DNA of 64,000 bases from Streptomyces pyxinae (GTDB taxonomy: Bacteria > Actinomycetota > Actinomycetes > Streptomycetales > Streptomycetaceae). A model generated the notes under the pieces. It was not told where the DNA came from. It saw only the letters and a list, made by a program, of their open reading frames with translations, and did no database searches. The stretch lies in the NCBI RefSeq assembly GCF_024756275.1, contig NZ_JANUGQ010000011.1, positions 165,488 through 229,487 on the forward strand, written 5' to 3'. The position numbers and the translations under genes were made by a program. This document shows, one piece after another, positions 31,959 to 39,986 of this stretch (positions within the stretch are counted from its first letter, which is position 1; every line of letters starts with the position of its first letter).

Positions 31959-33179
31959 ATGAACGGCAAGGCGACCACGACCCGGAACCGGCTGGACAGG
32001 GGCCGCAGCGCACTCGGCCCGGCCCTGGAACTCGTGCACACCGGGCGGGCGCCCACCCGGGCCGTGCTCACCGCCGAACTCGGGGTCACCCGCGCCACCG
32101 CCGGGGCCGTCGCCGCCGAACTGGAGGCGCTGGGACTCATCCGGGTCGACTCCCGGCCCGCCGCCGCCGGCTCCCAGGGCCGCCCGTCGCACCGGCTCGC
32201 GGTGGACGAGGACGGGCCGGTCGCGCTCGCCGCGCAGATCCACGCCGACGGCTTCCGGGCCGCGCTGGTGGGCCTGGGCGGGCGGATCGTGGCCACCGCG
32301 CCCGGCTGTGTGACCATCGCGCCCGACCCCGCCCAGGTCCTCGCGGCCGTCGTCGCCACCGGCGCCGAGCTGCTGCGGGCGAGCGGCCGGCACTGCGTGG
32401 GCGCCGGGCTCGCGGTCCCCTCGGCCGTCGCGGAGCCGGAGGGCACCGCCCTCAACCCGCTGCACCTCGCCTGGCCCGCCGGGGCGGAGGTCCGGGACGT
32501 CTTCGCCCGGCTGGTACGGGAGGCCGGCCTCACCGGGCCCGCCTTCACCGGCAACGACGTCAACCTCGCCGCGCTCGCCGAGCACCGGCACGGGGCCGGC
32601 CGGGGCGCCCAGCACCTGCTGTGCGTCGCCACCGGCCACCGGGGCGTCGGCGGCGCCCTGGTGCTCGACGGCCGCCTGCACACCGGCAGTTCGGGCCTGG
32701 CCCTGGAGGTGGGTCACCTCACCGTCAACCCCGAGGGCCGCCCCTGCCACTGCGGCAGCCGGGGCTGTCTGGACGTCGAGGCCGACCCGCTCGCCTTCCT
32801 GACGGCGGCCGGCCGCGACCCGGGCCCCGAGGTCTCCCTGCTCCAGCAGTCCCGCGACCTGCTCCGCGACGAGGGCGACGACCCGGCGGTGCGGGCCGCC
32901 ACCGAGGAGCTGGTGGACCGGCTGGGGCTGGGGCTCGCCGGGCTGGTCAACATCCTGAACCCGGACCGGATCATCCTGGGCGGCCTCCACCGCGAACTGC
33001 TGGCCGCCGCCCCGGAACGGCTGCGCGCGGTGGTCGCGGACCGCAGCCTGTGGGGCCGCAGCGGCGGAGTCCCGATCCTGGGCTGCGCGCTCGACCACAA
33101 CAGCCTCGCCGGGGCCGCCGAACTGGCCTGGCAGCCGGTGCTGGACGACCCCCTCACCGCCCTGAGCCGGCCGGACTGA
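31959..33179 (+). CDS. ROK-family transcriptional repressor
   Basis: 406 residues. N-terminal winged HTH (about 15-75: LELVHTGRAPTRAVLTAELGVTRATAGAVAAELEALGLI) joined to a ROK sugar-binding domain with the zinc motif GRPCHCGSRGCLD (about 262-274) and EVGHLTVNPEG before it. This is the XylR/NagC-type architecture, which senses a sugar or sugar phosphate. ATG 31959 is used; upstream frame continuation is in repeat DNA. No transporter or catabolic gene is adjacent, so the regulon is elsewhere. Kinase catalytic residues appear degraded (NDVNLA retained, phosphate loop not conserved). Confidence 0.9.
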   Translation: MNGKATTTRNRLDRGRSALGPALELVHTGRAPTRAVLTAELGVTRATAGAVAAELEALGLIRVDSRPAAAGSQGRPSHRLAVDEDGPVALAAQIHADGFRAALVGLGGRIVATAPGCVTIAPDPAQVLAAVVATGAELLRASGRHCVGAGLAVPSAVAEPEGTALNPLHLAWPAGAEVRDVFARLVREAGLTGPAFTGNDVNLAALAEHRHGAGRGAQHLLCVATGHRGVGGALVLDGRLHTGSSGLALEVGHLTVNPEGRPCHCGSRGCLDVEADPLAFLTAAGRDPGPEVSLLQQSRDLLRDEGDDPAVRAATEELVDRLGLGLAGLVNILNPDRIILGGLHRELLAAAPERLRAVVADRSLWGRSGGVPILGCALDHNSLAGAAELAWQPVLDDPLTALSRPD

Positions 33180-33491
33180 GCCCCCGCCGCGCCGGACGGG
33201 CGGGTGTCCGGTCCGAGGACCCCAGCCGTCGTCGTACGAGCGTGGTGTCCGCCCCGGACCCGGCCGCCGTTGTACGGACCGGGGTTCCGGTCCGAGCCGC
33301 CGGCCGTCGTCGTACGAGCGTGGTGCCCGCCCCGGACCCGGCCGCCGTCGTACGACCGGTGAGCCCGCCGGACCCCGCCGCCGTCGTCGTACCGCCGGGT
33401 CGCCCGTACGGCTCTCCGCTGCCGTACGACCCCGGGGGCGCCCGGGAATTCCGGTGCGGGCCCGGCCGCCGGGGTACTACGGTCGCCGCCC
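33180..33491. repeat. 312-bp gap with a 78-bp tandem duplication
   Basis: A 52-bp core at 33225-33276 recurs at 33303-33354 with two mismatches (period 78). The preceding GTCCGGTCCGAG is also duplicated, so the whole unit was copied. A third degenerate piece follows near 33362. No gene is seen. Confidence 0.8.
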
Positions 33492-34328
33492 ATGACCGAC
33501 AACCACGCCTCCGGTGGACCCGGCGCACCCGCCGCCCCCGCCCCGTACGAGCCCGCCGCCCCCGGCGGTGAGCACGGGCCACCCCGGCTCACCGGCCTGG
33601 CCTTCCACGGACCGCTCTCCGAGGCCCGCGCCGGGCGGCTGGTGGCGCGGCTGGCGGCGGGCCGGCCCGCCACCGTGCTGGACATCGGCTGCGGCTGGGG
33701 CGAACTGCTGCTCAGGCTTCTCGCCGCGCTGCCCGGGGCCACCGGGACCGGGCTCGACATCGATGCCGAGGACCTGGCCCGGGGCCGGCGGCTGGCCCGG
33801 GAGCGGGGGCTGGCGGAGCGGGTCGCCTTCGCCCGGGAGAGCGCCCTGCGCACCGCGCGCGGCCCTGCCGACCTGGTGCTCTGCCTCGGTGCCGGACAGG
33901 CCCTCCGCGACCCGGACCGCCCCTACGACCTGGCGGAAGTACTCCGGGAGCTGCGCCGGCTGGTGGTGCCGGGCGGCCGGGTCCTGCTCGGTGAGGGCTT
34001 CTGGCAGCGCGCCCCGACCCCGGCCGAGCTCGCGGCCATGTGGCCGGGCGCCCGGGCGGACGACCATCCGTCGCTCGGCGGCCTCGTGGAGCGGGCCGTC
34101 ACGGCGGGCTTCCGGCCGGTCCGGATCGAGACGGCGAACGAGGACGAGTGGGAGGAGTTCGAGTCGGGCTACCGGGAGGACACGGAGAGCTGGCTCGCCG
34201 CGCATCCCGGCCACCCCTCGGCCGCCGGGATCGGGCAGCGCGTCGACCGGCAGCGTGCGAGCTGGCTCGACGGTTACCGGGGTGTCCTCGGGATCGCCTA
34301 TCTGACCCTGGCACCCGTCCGGGAATGA
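33492..34328 (+). CDS. SAM-dependent methyltransferase, class I
   Basis: 278 residues. Motif I VLDIGCGWGELLLRLL (about 62-77), motif II GTGLDIDAEDLARG, motif III-like PADLVLCLGAGQAL and the post-motif VLRELRRLVVPGGRVLLGEGFW fit a Rossmann methyltransferase. The first 35 residues are Pro/Ala-rich. The C-terminal WEEFESGYREDTESW and ASWLDGYRGVLG segments are typical of a Streptomyces-specific subfamily of small-molecule methyltransferases. Acceptor unknown. ATG 33492 is not preceded by a strong ribosome site. Confidence 0.85.
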   Translation: MTDNHASGGPGAPAAPAPYEPAAPGGEHGPPRLTGLAFHGPLSEARAGRLVARLAAGRPATVLDIGCGWGELLLRLLAALPGATGTGLDIDAEDLARGRRLARERGLAERVAFARESALRTARGPADLVLCLGAGQALRDPDRPYDLAEVLRELRRLVVPGGRVLLGEGFWQRAPTPAELAAMWPGARADDHPSLGGLVERAVTAGFRPVRIETANEDEWEEFESGYREDTESWLAAHPGHPSAAGIGQRVDRQRASWLDGYRGVLGIAYLTLAPVRE

Positions 34329-34384
34329 CGCCCGGGGCCGGCGGCGCGCGGGGGGTGCCAGCGCGCGGGGACGCCGGAGCCGGG

Positions 34385-34939
34385 TCAGCCCACCACCGCG
34401 GACCGGGCGGCGGCGGTGTCGCGCACCGGATCGGCCGTGCCCAGCACGTCTTCCATCCCGAAGGGCACCGGATCGGTGAACGGGCCGCTGGTGGCCGCCC
34501 CGTAGACCGGCAGGGGTGGCACGGGCAGGGGAGTGGCGGCGGGGGCGGGCAGGGTGAACCAGACGATCTTGCCGCCCGCCTTCCCACCGGGCCGGGCGCC
34601 CCAGCTCTCGCTCACCGCCTCGATCAGGGCGAGCCCGCGCCCCGAAGTGGCCAGCGGATCCGAGAGGTTGACCTCCGGCAGCCGGGGATCGTGGTCATGG
34701 ACCGAGACCGTCAGCCGGTCGAGCAGCAGCTCGATCTCGACGGTGCACACCTTGTCCGGCTGGGCGTGGCGGTGGACGTTGGTCAGCAGCTCGGTGACAC
34801 CGAGCGCCGCCTTTTCGATCAGCGGATCGAGGTGCCAGTAGCGCAGCTGCGCAGAAACGATTCTGCGGACCTGGCCGATCCGTGACGGCAGGGCCTGGAG
34901 CTCCACCGTGCACTGCCTGTTGCTTGCCTGGCTGATCAC
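34385..34939 (-). CDS. ATP-binding anti-sigma-factor-like protein (HATPase_c, RsbW type)
   Basis: 184 residues from GTG 34939 (GGGGAG 8 nt upstream). The GHKL ATPase fold appears in the N box region ALGVTELLTNVHRHA (Asn within ELLTNV) and G1 box VHDHDPRLPEVNLSDPLATSGRGLALIEAVSESWG. The Pro-rich tail (about 132-184) is specific. It belongs to the large Streptomyces group of RsbW-like kinases that bind anti-anti-sigma or sigma factors, so a regulatory role in stress or development is likely. No partner gene is adjacent. Confidence 0.88.
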   Translation of the reverse strand: MISQASNRQCTVELQALPSRIGQVRRIVSAQLRYWHLDPLIEKAALGVTELLTNVHRHAQPDKVCTVEIELLLDRLTVSVHDHDPRLPEVNLSDPLATSGRGLALIEAVSESWGARPGGKAGGKIVWFTLPAPAATPLPVPPLPVYGAATSGPFTDPVPFGMEDVLGTADPVRDTAAARSAVVG

Positions 34940-35341
34940 AGCTGCGACTCCCCGAAGTGAGGTCCGGAAGAAGACGGAGGATCGTATCCAGCAGAGGGCC
35001 GGCCCGGCGGGCTGGGTCTCAGCGTCACCGCCGGTGCACCGTGAGTGATGTCCGTCCAGCGTGGACCGTGGGTGAACTCTTCGCAACTCGCGGCGCACCG
35101 GCCCCGGTGGTTTTCGGGCGACCGGTCGCCCGGCCGTTGTGGCATTGGATGCCGTACAAGGTGCTCCGGTACGGCGACCCCCGGCACGCCCGAGCCGCCG
35201 GGCACACCGAGTCACCGGGCACGCCCGGGGCACCGCTGTCCGTACGGCGGACCCGCGATACCCGGCGGAACCGCCGGGTGGGGAGCACCCGCCCGGTACG
35301 CGGGCCGCTCCGGGGCCGCCGGGCGGCCGGCCGGCGGCCGG
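34940..35341. other. 402-bp gap, no gene recognised
   Basis: Between two minus-strand genes. It must hold the promoter of the anti-sigma-like gene. A plus-strand GTG frame at 35041 (VSDVRPAWTVGELF...) extends for about 130 codons but has no ribosome site or recognisable domain. The 35230-35340 part is GC-rich and repeat-like. Confidence 0.4.
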
Positions 35342-35662
35342 TCAGCCGCGGCTGCCGCCGGCCCGGCGCACCGCGTCCAGGAACCGGCCGGCCAGCGCCG
35401 GGCCGTCCGGCCGACGGCGGCCGTCCCGGCCCATGGTGAGCCGGTAACGGGTGCCGTTGAGCGCCACCGTGGCGTCCTCGCGCGTGCCGAACCACGGCCG
35501 GCCGGCCCGGACGGCCCGTACCGGCGCACTGTCGATCACCCGCCCATAGCTGGTGAGCAGCGCCAGTTTGCCGTCCTGGATCAGCACTTCGCCCGCCCTG
35601 GTCAGCGAACGCGGCCACCGCTCGATCCGTACGCCCGTGGCACTGAACTCCGGCTCGCTCAT
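35342..35662 (-). CDS. Small conserved-type protein of unknown function
   Basis: 106 residues from ATG 35662 (GGGGAG 5 nt upstream). It is beta-rich with a regular strand pattern: ATGVRIERWPRSLTRAG, VLIQDGKLALLTSYGRVIDSAPV, GRPWFGTREDATVALNGTRYRLTMG. This looks like a PH-like or small beta-barrel domain, a common solitary type in Streptomyces. No catalytic motif or signal peptide. Function unknown. Confidence 0.7.
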   Translation of the reverse strand: MSEPEFSATGVRIERWPRSLTRAGEVLIQDGKLALLTSYGRVIDSAPVRAVRAGRPWFGTREDATVALNGTRYRLTMGRDGRRRPDGPALAGRFLDAVRRAGGSRG

Positions 35663-36057
35663 GGCTCTCCCCGCTCGTACGCACACCGATGAAGGCCCGG
35701 AAAGGTCCACGGGCCCCGCCGGCCGGGGAGCCGACGGCACGGGATGCCGGGACGGACCGGCGCTCGGGACTTCCCGGGAATACGCCCCGCCGGTCAGTCT
35801 GCCCCGCCCGGCGCCAGGGCGCCAGACCGCCTCGGAATCCTCCCCTCCAAGCCGTTGCTATGGCCGGTCAAAGTCATCGTTTGCGCAGGTGGGAGGGGTA
35901 TGTTCGGCGGTGGGAGCCGAGTGGCGCACGAGGCGGGACGCCCGGGAGGTCGCCGGAAAATCACCGGGACATCGCCGGGTGGTCGCCGGAAGCCGCCGGA
36001 AGGCGCGGGAAATTGCTGGAAACCGCTGGAAACCGCTGGAATCGAGGAGTGGCGCGG
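35663..36057. repeat. 395-bp gap with CTGGAAACCG and CGCCGG repeats
   Basis: Upstream of the cysteine-synthase-like gene. GCTGGAAACC is repeated three times at about 36014-36042, preceded by several CGCCGGAA/CGCCGGG units from 35950. The 35860-35900 stretch (GGTCAAAGTCATCGTTTGCG) is AT-richer and is the likely promoter. No gene is seen. Confidence 0.55.
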
Positions 36058-37242
36058 ATGAACCCCATGGCGAGTGGCGCGGGCAGCGCGAGCGACGGAA
36101 GACACGGGGCGGCCGGAGGCGGGGGCGCGGCCGTCGCGGCCCCGGCCCGGACACTGGACGTGGACCGCAGCGACCCGGAGTACCGGACCTGGCTCAAGGA
36201 GGCCGTCCGCAAGGTGCAGGCGGACGCCAACCGGTCCGCCGACACCCATCTGCTGCGCTTTCCGCTGCCCGAGCGGTGGGGCATCGACCTCTACCTCAAG
36301 GACGAGTCCACCCACCCCACCGGCAGCCTCAAGCACCGGCTCGCCCGGTCGCTCTTCCTGTACGGGCTCTGCAACGGCTGGATCCGACCCGGCCGCCCGG
36401 TCATCGAGGCGTCCAGCGGCTCCACCGCCGTCTCGGAGGCGTACTTCGCCGGGCTGATCGGCGTGCCGTTCATCGCCGTCATGCCCCGGACCACCAGCGC
36501 CGAGAAGATCCGGCTCATCGAGTTCCACGGCGGCCGGTGCCACTTCACGGACGACCCGCGCGCGATGTACGAGGAGGCCGCCGCGCTCGCCGTCGCCACC
36601 GGCGGCCACTACATGGACCAGTTCACCTACGCCGAGCGGGCCACCGACTGGCGCGGCAACAACAACATCGCGGAGTCGATCTACCACCAGCTGCGGCTGG
36701 AGCGCTTCCCGGAGCCCGCCTGGATCGTCGCCACCGCCGGCACCGGGGGCACCTCCGCGACCATCGCCCGCTATGTCCACTACATGCAGTACGACACCCG
36801 GATCTGTGTGCCCGACCCGGAGAACTCCTGCTTCTTCGAGGGCTGGACCACCGACGACCCGGCGGTCACCGGCGACCGGGGCTCCCGGATCGAGGGCATC
36901 GGCCGGCCCCGGATGGAACCGAGCTTCCTGCCCTGCGCCGTCGACCGGATGATGAAGGTGCCTGACGCGGCCACCGTCGCCGCCGTACGCGCCCTGGAGG
37001 ACGCCATCGGCCGGAAGGCCGGCGGCTCCACCGGCACCGGGCTCTGGAGCGCGCTGCGGATCGTCGCGGAGATGGTCGCGGAGGGCCGTACCGGCAGCGT
37101 CGTGACCCTCATCTGCGACCCGGGCGACCGCTATCTGGACAAGTACTACTCGGACGCCTGGCTGGCCGCCGAGGGCCTGGACATCGGACCGTACCGGGCC
37201 GCCATCGACACCTTCCTGGCCACCGGCAGCTGGCCGGAGTGA
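36058..37242 (+). CDS. PLP-dependent cysteine-synthase/CBS-like enzyme
   Basis: 394 residues. ATG 36058 is placed 8 nt after GAGGAG; ATG 36067 is an alternative. Fold type II PLP enzyme: KDESTHPTGSLKHRLARS carries the Schiff-base Lys (SLKHR), EASSGSTAVSEAYFAGL is the phosphate-side substrate loop (SSGST), VATAGTGGTSATIARY binds the PLP phosphate (GTGGT). It lacks the CBS-domain tail of human CBS. The subgroup (about 360-400 residues, with the DQFTYAERATDWRGNNNIAESI insertion) is widespread in actinobacteria; it may make cysteine from O-acetyl- or O-phospho-serine, or a specialised amino acid. Confidence 0.9.
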   Translation: MNPMASGAGSASDGRHGAAGGGGAAVAAPARTLDVDRSDPEYRTWLKEAVRKVQADANRSADTHLLRFPLPERWGIDLYLKDESTHPTGSLKHRLARSLFLYGLCNGWIRPGRPVIEASSGSTAVSEAYFAGLIGVPFIAVMPRTTSAEKIRLIEFHGGRCHFTDDPRAMYEEAAALAVATGGHYMDQFTYAERATDWRGNNNIAESIYHQLRLERFPEPAWIVATAGTGGTSATIARYVHYMQYDTRICVPDPENSCFFEGWTTDDPAVTGDRGSRIEGIGRPRMEPSFLPCAVDRMMKVPDAATVAAVRALEDAIGRKAGGSTGTGLWSALRIVAEMVAEGRTGSVVTLICDPGDRYLDKYYSDAWLAAEGLDIGPYRAAIDTFLATGSWPE

Positions 37243-37255
37243 GCCTGCCGGGGCT

Positions 37256-37328
37256 CCCGGGCGGGCCAGGGCTCCAGGGCGGGCCCGGTGGCGGCCCGGC
37301 GGTGCGGCGGCACGAGGGCCCGCCCGGG
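37256..37328. terminator. Possible terminator between convergent genes
   Basis: CCCGGGCGGGCC (37256-37267) and its exact complement GGCCCGCCCGGG (37317-37328) with a 49-nt, itself structured, loop. It lies exactly between the PLP enzyme and the SRPBCC gene. Confidence 0.45.
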
Positions 37329-37329
37329 C

Positions 37330-37812
37330 TCAGGGCTGGGGGGCCGCGCCGAGTCTCCGGTCCAGATTCCGCATCGCCTCGCGGAACGAGCGCCCCACCC
37401 CGGCCCGCCGGACCCGCATCACCAGCCGGAACGGCCCCGGCCCGTCCAGCGCCATGGTCCAGCGGACCCGGGTGCCCACCGGGTCGGGGCTCAGCCGCCA
37501 CTCCTCCAGCATCGCCGTCATCCCGGCGGCGTTGGTCTCCTCGACCCGGTACGCGTACCGCTCCCCGGCCTCGGCCGCGAGGACCCGTTCGTGGAACACC
37601 ACCCCGCCGCGCAGCCGTACCGAGCGGCCCGCCCCGCCCGCGATGGGCCGGGCGGCGGTGACGGCGGTGAACCAGCGGGGGGTGTCGGCGACTTCCTCGG
37701 CCAGCGCCCGGTAGACCGCCCGGGGTGGCGCGGCCACCAGCGCGGTGTGGACCAGCCGGACGGGTGCGGTGCCGAGGAAGTCGAGCTGTACGGGGCGGAG
37801 CCGACGTGCCAT
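37330..37812 (-). CDS. SRPBCC (START/polyketide-cyclase-like) protein
   Basis: 160 residues from ATG 37812 (GGAGG upstream). SRPBCC pattern: HTALVAAPPRAVYRALAEEVADTPRWFTAVTAARPI, RYAYRVEETNAAGM and EEWRLSPDPVGTRVRWTMALDGPGPFRL with a C-terminal helix FREAMRNLDRRLG. It likely binds a hydrophobic ligand; function unknown. A second SRPBCC gene follows at 38076 on the same strand. Confidence 0.82.
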   Translation of the reverse strand: MARRLRPVQLDFLGTAPVRLVHTALVAAPPRAVYRALAEEVADTPRWFTAVTAARPIAGGAGRSVRLRGGVVFHERVLAAEAGERYAYRVEETNAAGMTAMLEEWRLSPDPVGTRVRWTMALDGPGPFRLVMRVRRAGVGRSFREAMRNLDRRLGAAPQP

Positions 37813-37925
37813 GGGACCGTACCTCCGTCGGGGAGCGTGGGTCGCGCGGGGCCCTACACCCTATCCGGCGCACCGGCCGCTGTCCGCCCCTTTCCCCCCG
37901 CCCGGGCCCGCACCGGCCGTGCCTG

Positions 37926-38023
37926 CCCGTCCCGGACCCGATTCGGGCCCGTCTCCGCCCGTCCCGGACCCGATTCGGGTCCATGCCCTTCGTTCCGGGC
38001 CTGCTTCGGGCCCGTCTCCCCAC
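37926..38023. repeat. 32-bp tandem repeat, about three copies
   Basis: GCCCGTCCCGGACCCGATTC plus GGG starts at 37926 and 37958 (identical for 23 bp), followed by a degenerate third copy from 37986 ending in GGGCCCGTCTCC. It fills the gap between the two SRPBCC genes. Confidence 0.8.
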
Positions 38024-38075
38024 CCGTCTCCGTCCGTCTCCGCGCCGGCGGGCGGGGGGCGGCGGAGACGGCCCG

Positions 38076-38525
38076 TCAGCGCCGTCCCGCGCCGGCCAGC
38101 AGTCCGTCCACCACCCGGCCGAACGCCAGCCGGGCGCCCCACGCCAGCAGCGGGTCGCAGAATCGGGGGAGGCCCCGCACCCGGGCCTCCTCGGTCCAGC
38201 TCACCCGGGTGGCGCCGTGCTCCGCGCGCACCTCGATCTCCGCCCAGCCGGTGATCCGCCGGCCCCGCTTCTCCAGCCGGCAGCGGCCCCCGGGGCGGCC
38301 GTCCGCCGGGGACTCCCAGCGGACCACCTCCATCGGGTCGTCGAAGCCCAGCGGACCGGCCCCGGTACGGGCGGTGAAGAGGGTGCCGGCCCGGCTCGGG
38401 CCCGGCGTGACCACCCGCACCCGGGTCAGCGGCATCAGGGCCCCGTGGGCGGACCAGTCGGTGAGCCGCCGCCATGCCTCGGCGACGGGGAGTTCGGTGC
38501 GGCGGTCGACGCGGAAGAGGCTCAC
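38076..38525 (-). CDS. SRPBCC family protein
   Basis: 149 residues from GTG 38525. Opening SLFRVDRRTELPVAEAWRRLTDW is a coenzyme-Q-binding/polyketide-cyclase-like start, followed by GTLFTARTGAGPLGFDDPMEVVRWE and ATRVSWTEEARV. The last helix LAFGRVVDGLLAGAG is typical. A small-molecule or lipid carrier of unknown ligand. Downstream and upstream gaps are filled by tandem repeats. Confidence 0.8.
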   Translation of the reverse strand: MSLFRVDRRTELPVAEAWRRLTDWSAHGALMPLTRVRVVTPGPSRAGTLFTARTGAGPLGFDDPMEVVRWESPADGRPGGRCRLEKRGRRITGWAEIEVRAEHGATRVSWTEEARVRGLPRFCDPLLAWGARLAFGRVVDGLLAGAGRR

Positions 38526-38554
38526 CCGGCGATCGTAGGACGGGTCCGCCCATC

Positions 38555-38637
38555 CCCGCGCGCCCGGCCGCGCCCCCCCACTCCCGCGCGCCCGACCGCG
38601 CCCCCCCACTCCCGCGCGCCCGACCGCGCCCCCCACT
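38555..38637. repeat. 28-bp near-perfect tandem repeat, three copies
   Basis: Unit CCCGCGCGCCCGRCCGCGCC plus CCCCCACT at 38555-38582, 38583-38610 and 38611-38637. Differences are one A/G and one missing C. It lies in the gap between the SRPBCC and DeoR genes. There are no spacers, so this is not a CRISPR. Confidence 0.9.
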
Positions 38638-38737
38638 CCCGCGTGGCCGGCCGGGCCCCCGCGCCCCGCGCAGCCGTCGGCCGCCCCGGCCCGCACCCGC
38701 ACCGGCCCGCGAGGCGCGCGGGAGCCCGCCGGTCCGG

Positions 38738-39643
38738 TCAGCCCGCGTCCGGCTCCGGCTCCGCGGGCCCCGCGGCGCCCGCGGGGTCTCCGGCCACCAC
38801 CAGGCCGGGCAGATGCTCGGCCATCTCGGCCCGCAGCGCGTCGGAGAGGCCCGCGTCCGTGACCAGGGTGTCCACCTCGTCCAGCCGGGCGAACGAACTC
38901 AGCCCCACCGTGCCCCACTTGGTGTGGTCCGCGACCACCACCACCCGGCGCGCCGACCGCATCAGCCGCCGATTGGTCTCCGCCTCGGCCAGATTGGGCG
39001 TGGAGAGCCCGGCCTCCACCGAGATGCCGTGCACCCCCAGGAACAGCACATCGAAGTGGAGCGAGCGGATCGCCTGGTCGGCCACCGGGCCCACCAGCGC
39101 GTCCGAGGGCGTCCGCACCCCGCCGGTCAGCACCACCACCGGCGCCCCCGACCGCGTTTCAGCTCCGGAAGCGGACGCGGAACCGGATCCGCTCCCCGGA
39201 CCGGCACCCGGGCCCGGCCGGCCCGCCGTGTGGAACACATCGGCCACCCGCACCGAGTTGGTGACCACCGTCAGCCCGGGCACGTCCACCAGCAGCCGCG
39301 CCAGCGCGTAGGTCGTCGTCCCGCCCGACAGCGCCACGGCGCAGCCCGGCGTGGCCAGCGGCGCCGCCGCCCGGGCGATCTGCTCCTTGGCGCCCGGTTC
39401 CAGCGCCGACTTGGCCTCGAAGCCCGGCTCATGGGCGCTCGCCTCGGTCACCGGCACCGCTCCGCCGTGCACCTTGGCCAGCACGCCCTGCCGCGCCAGG
39501 GTGTCCAGATCCCGGCGCACGGTCATGTCGGAGACATTGAGCCGCCGGGTCAGCTCGTTGACCCGTACGCCGCCGCGCCGCCGCACCTCGTCCAGGATCA
39601 GGGCGCGCCGCTGCTCCGCGAGCAGATTCTGATGGTCGCTCAC
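38738..39643 (-). CDS. DeoR-family transcriptional regulator
   Basis: 301 residues from GTG 39643; an in-frame GTG at 39670 is possible but has no ribosome site (AAGGA lies 12 nt before 39643). HTH: RRALILDEVRRRGGVRVNELTRRLNVSDMTVRRDLDTLARQGVLAKVHGGAV. The sugar-phosphate sensor domain follows with ALSGGTTTYALARLL, VVTNSVRVADV and LFLGVHGIS. Between these it carries a 30-residue low-complexity insert (PGPGAGPGSGSGSASASG) absent from normal DeoR proteins (about 255 residues). It probably represses a carbohydrate operon located elsewhere. Confidence 0.9.
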   Translation of the reverse strand: MSDHQNLLAEQRRALILDEVRRRGGVRVNELTRRLNVSDMTVRRDLDTLARQGVLAKVHGGAVPVTEASAHEPGFEAKSALEPGAKEQIARAAAPLATPGCAVALSGGTTTYALARLLVDVPGLTVVTNSVRVADVFHTAGRPGPGAGPGSGSGSASASGAETRSGAPVVVLTGGVRTPSDALVGPVADQAIRSLHFDVLFLGVHGISVEAGLSTPNLAEAETNRRLMRSARRVVVVADHTKWGTVGLSSFARLDEVDTLVTDAGLSDALRAEMAEHLPGLVVAGDPAGAAGPAEPEPDAG

Positions 39644-39986
39644 CGCAGGGGTCGGTCCTTCCGTGTTCACGCGTACCGGCGGCGTCCCGTACCGCCGCTC
39701 CGGCGCCGGTCCGTGCCGGGGCCGGGCCCGGCGCTGTCCGTGCTCCCCGCCGCCGGGCCGGGTGCTCATCCTGCCACGCGCTTCACTTCGGGGGAGGACG
39801 GGGAGATTACGTGAGGGTGCCGCCGCCGGTCCGGCCCACCGGTGATCCTGGCCTCCCACCGCCGTTCCGCCGCGCCCCCGGCCGTACCCCCGTACCGCAC
39901 CGCCCGTCCCGCAGCACCTCCGCCGTACCGCATCACCGTCCCGCAGCGCCCCCGCCGTACCGCACCGCAGGAAGCGAGCCACCGAC
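39644..39986. repeat. 343-bp divergent gap with 32/33-bp tandem repeats
   Basis: CCGTACCGCAYCRCCCGTCC-like units start at 39890, 39923 and 39955 (third partial) and run right up to the next gene's ribosome site. An AT-richer patch at 39780-39815 (CGCTTCACTTCGG, GATTACGTG) is a possible promoter. No gene is seen. Confidence 0.7.

Noticed and set aside
35041..35439. Possible small gene in the gap upstream of the anti-sigma-like gene.
   Set aside because: GTG frame lacks a ribosome site and any domain; the gap must contain a promoter instead.
38555..38637. CRISPR array at the 28-bp repeats.
   Set aside because: Repeats are contiguous with no spacers and there are no cas genes.
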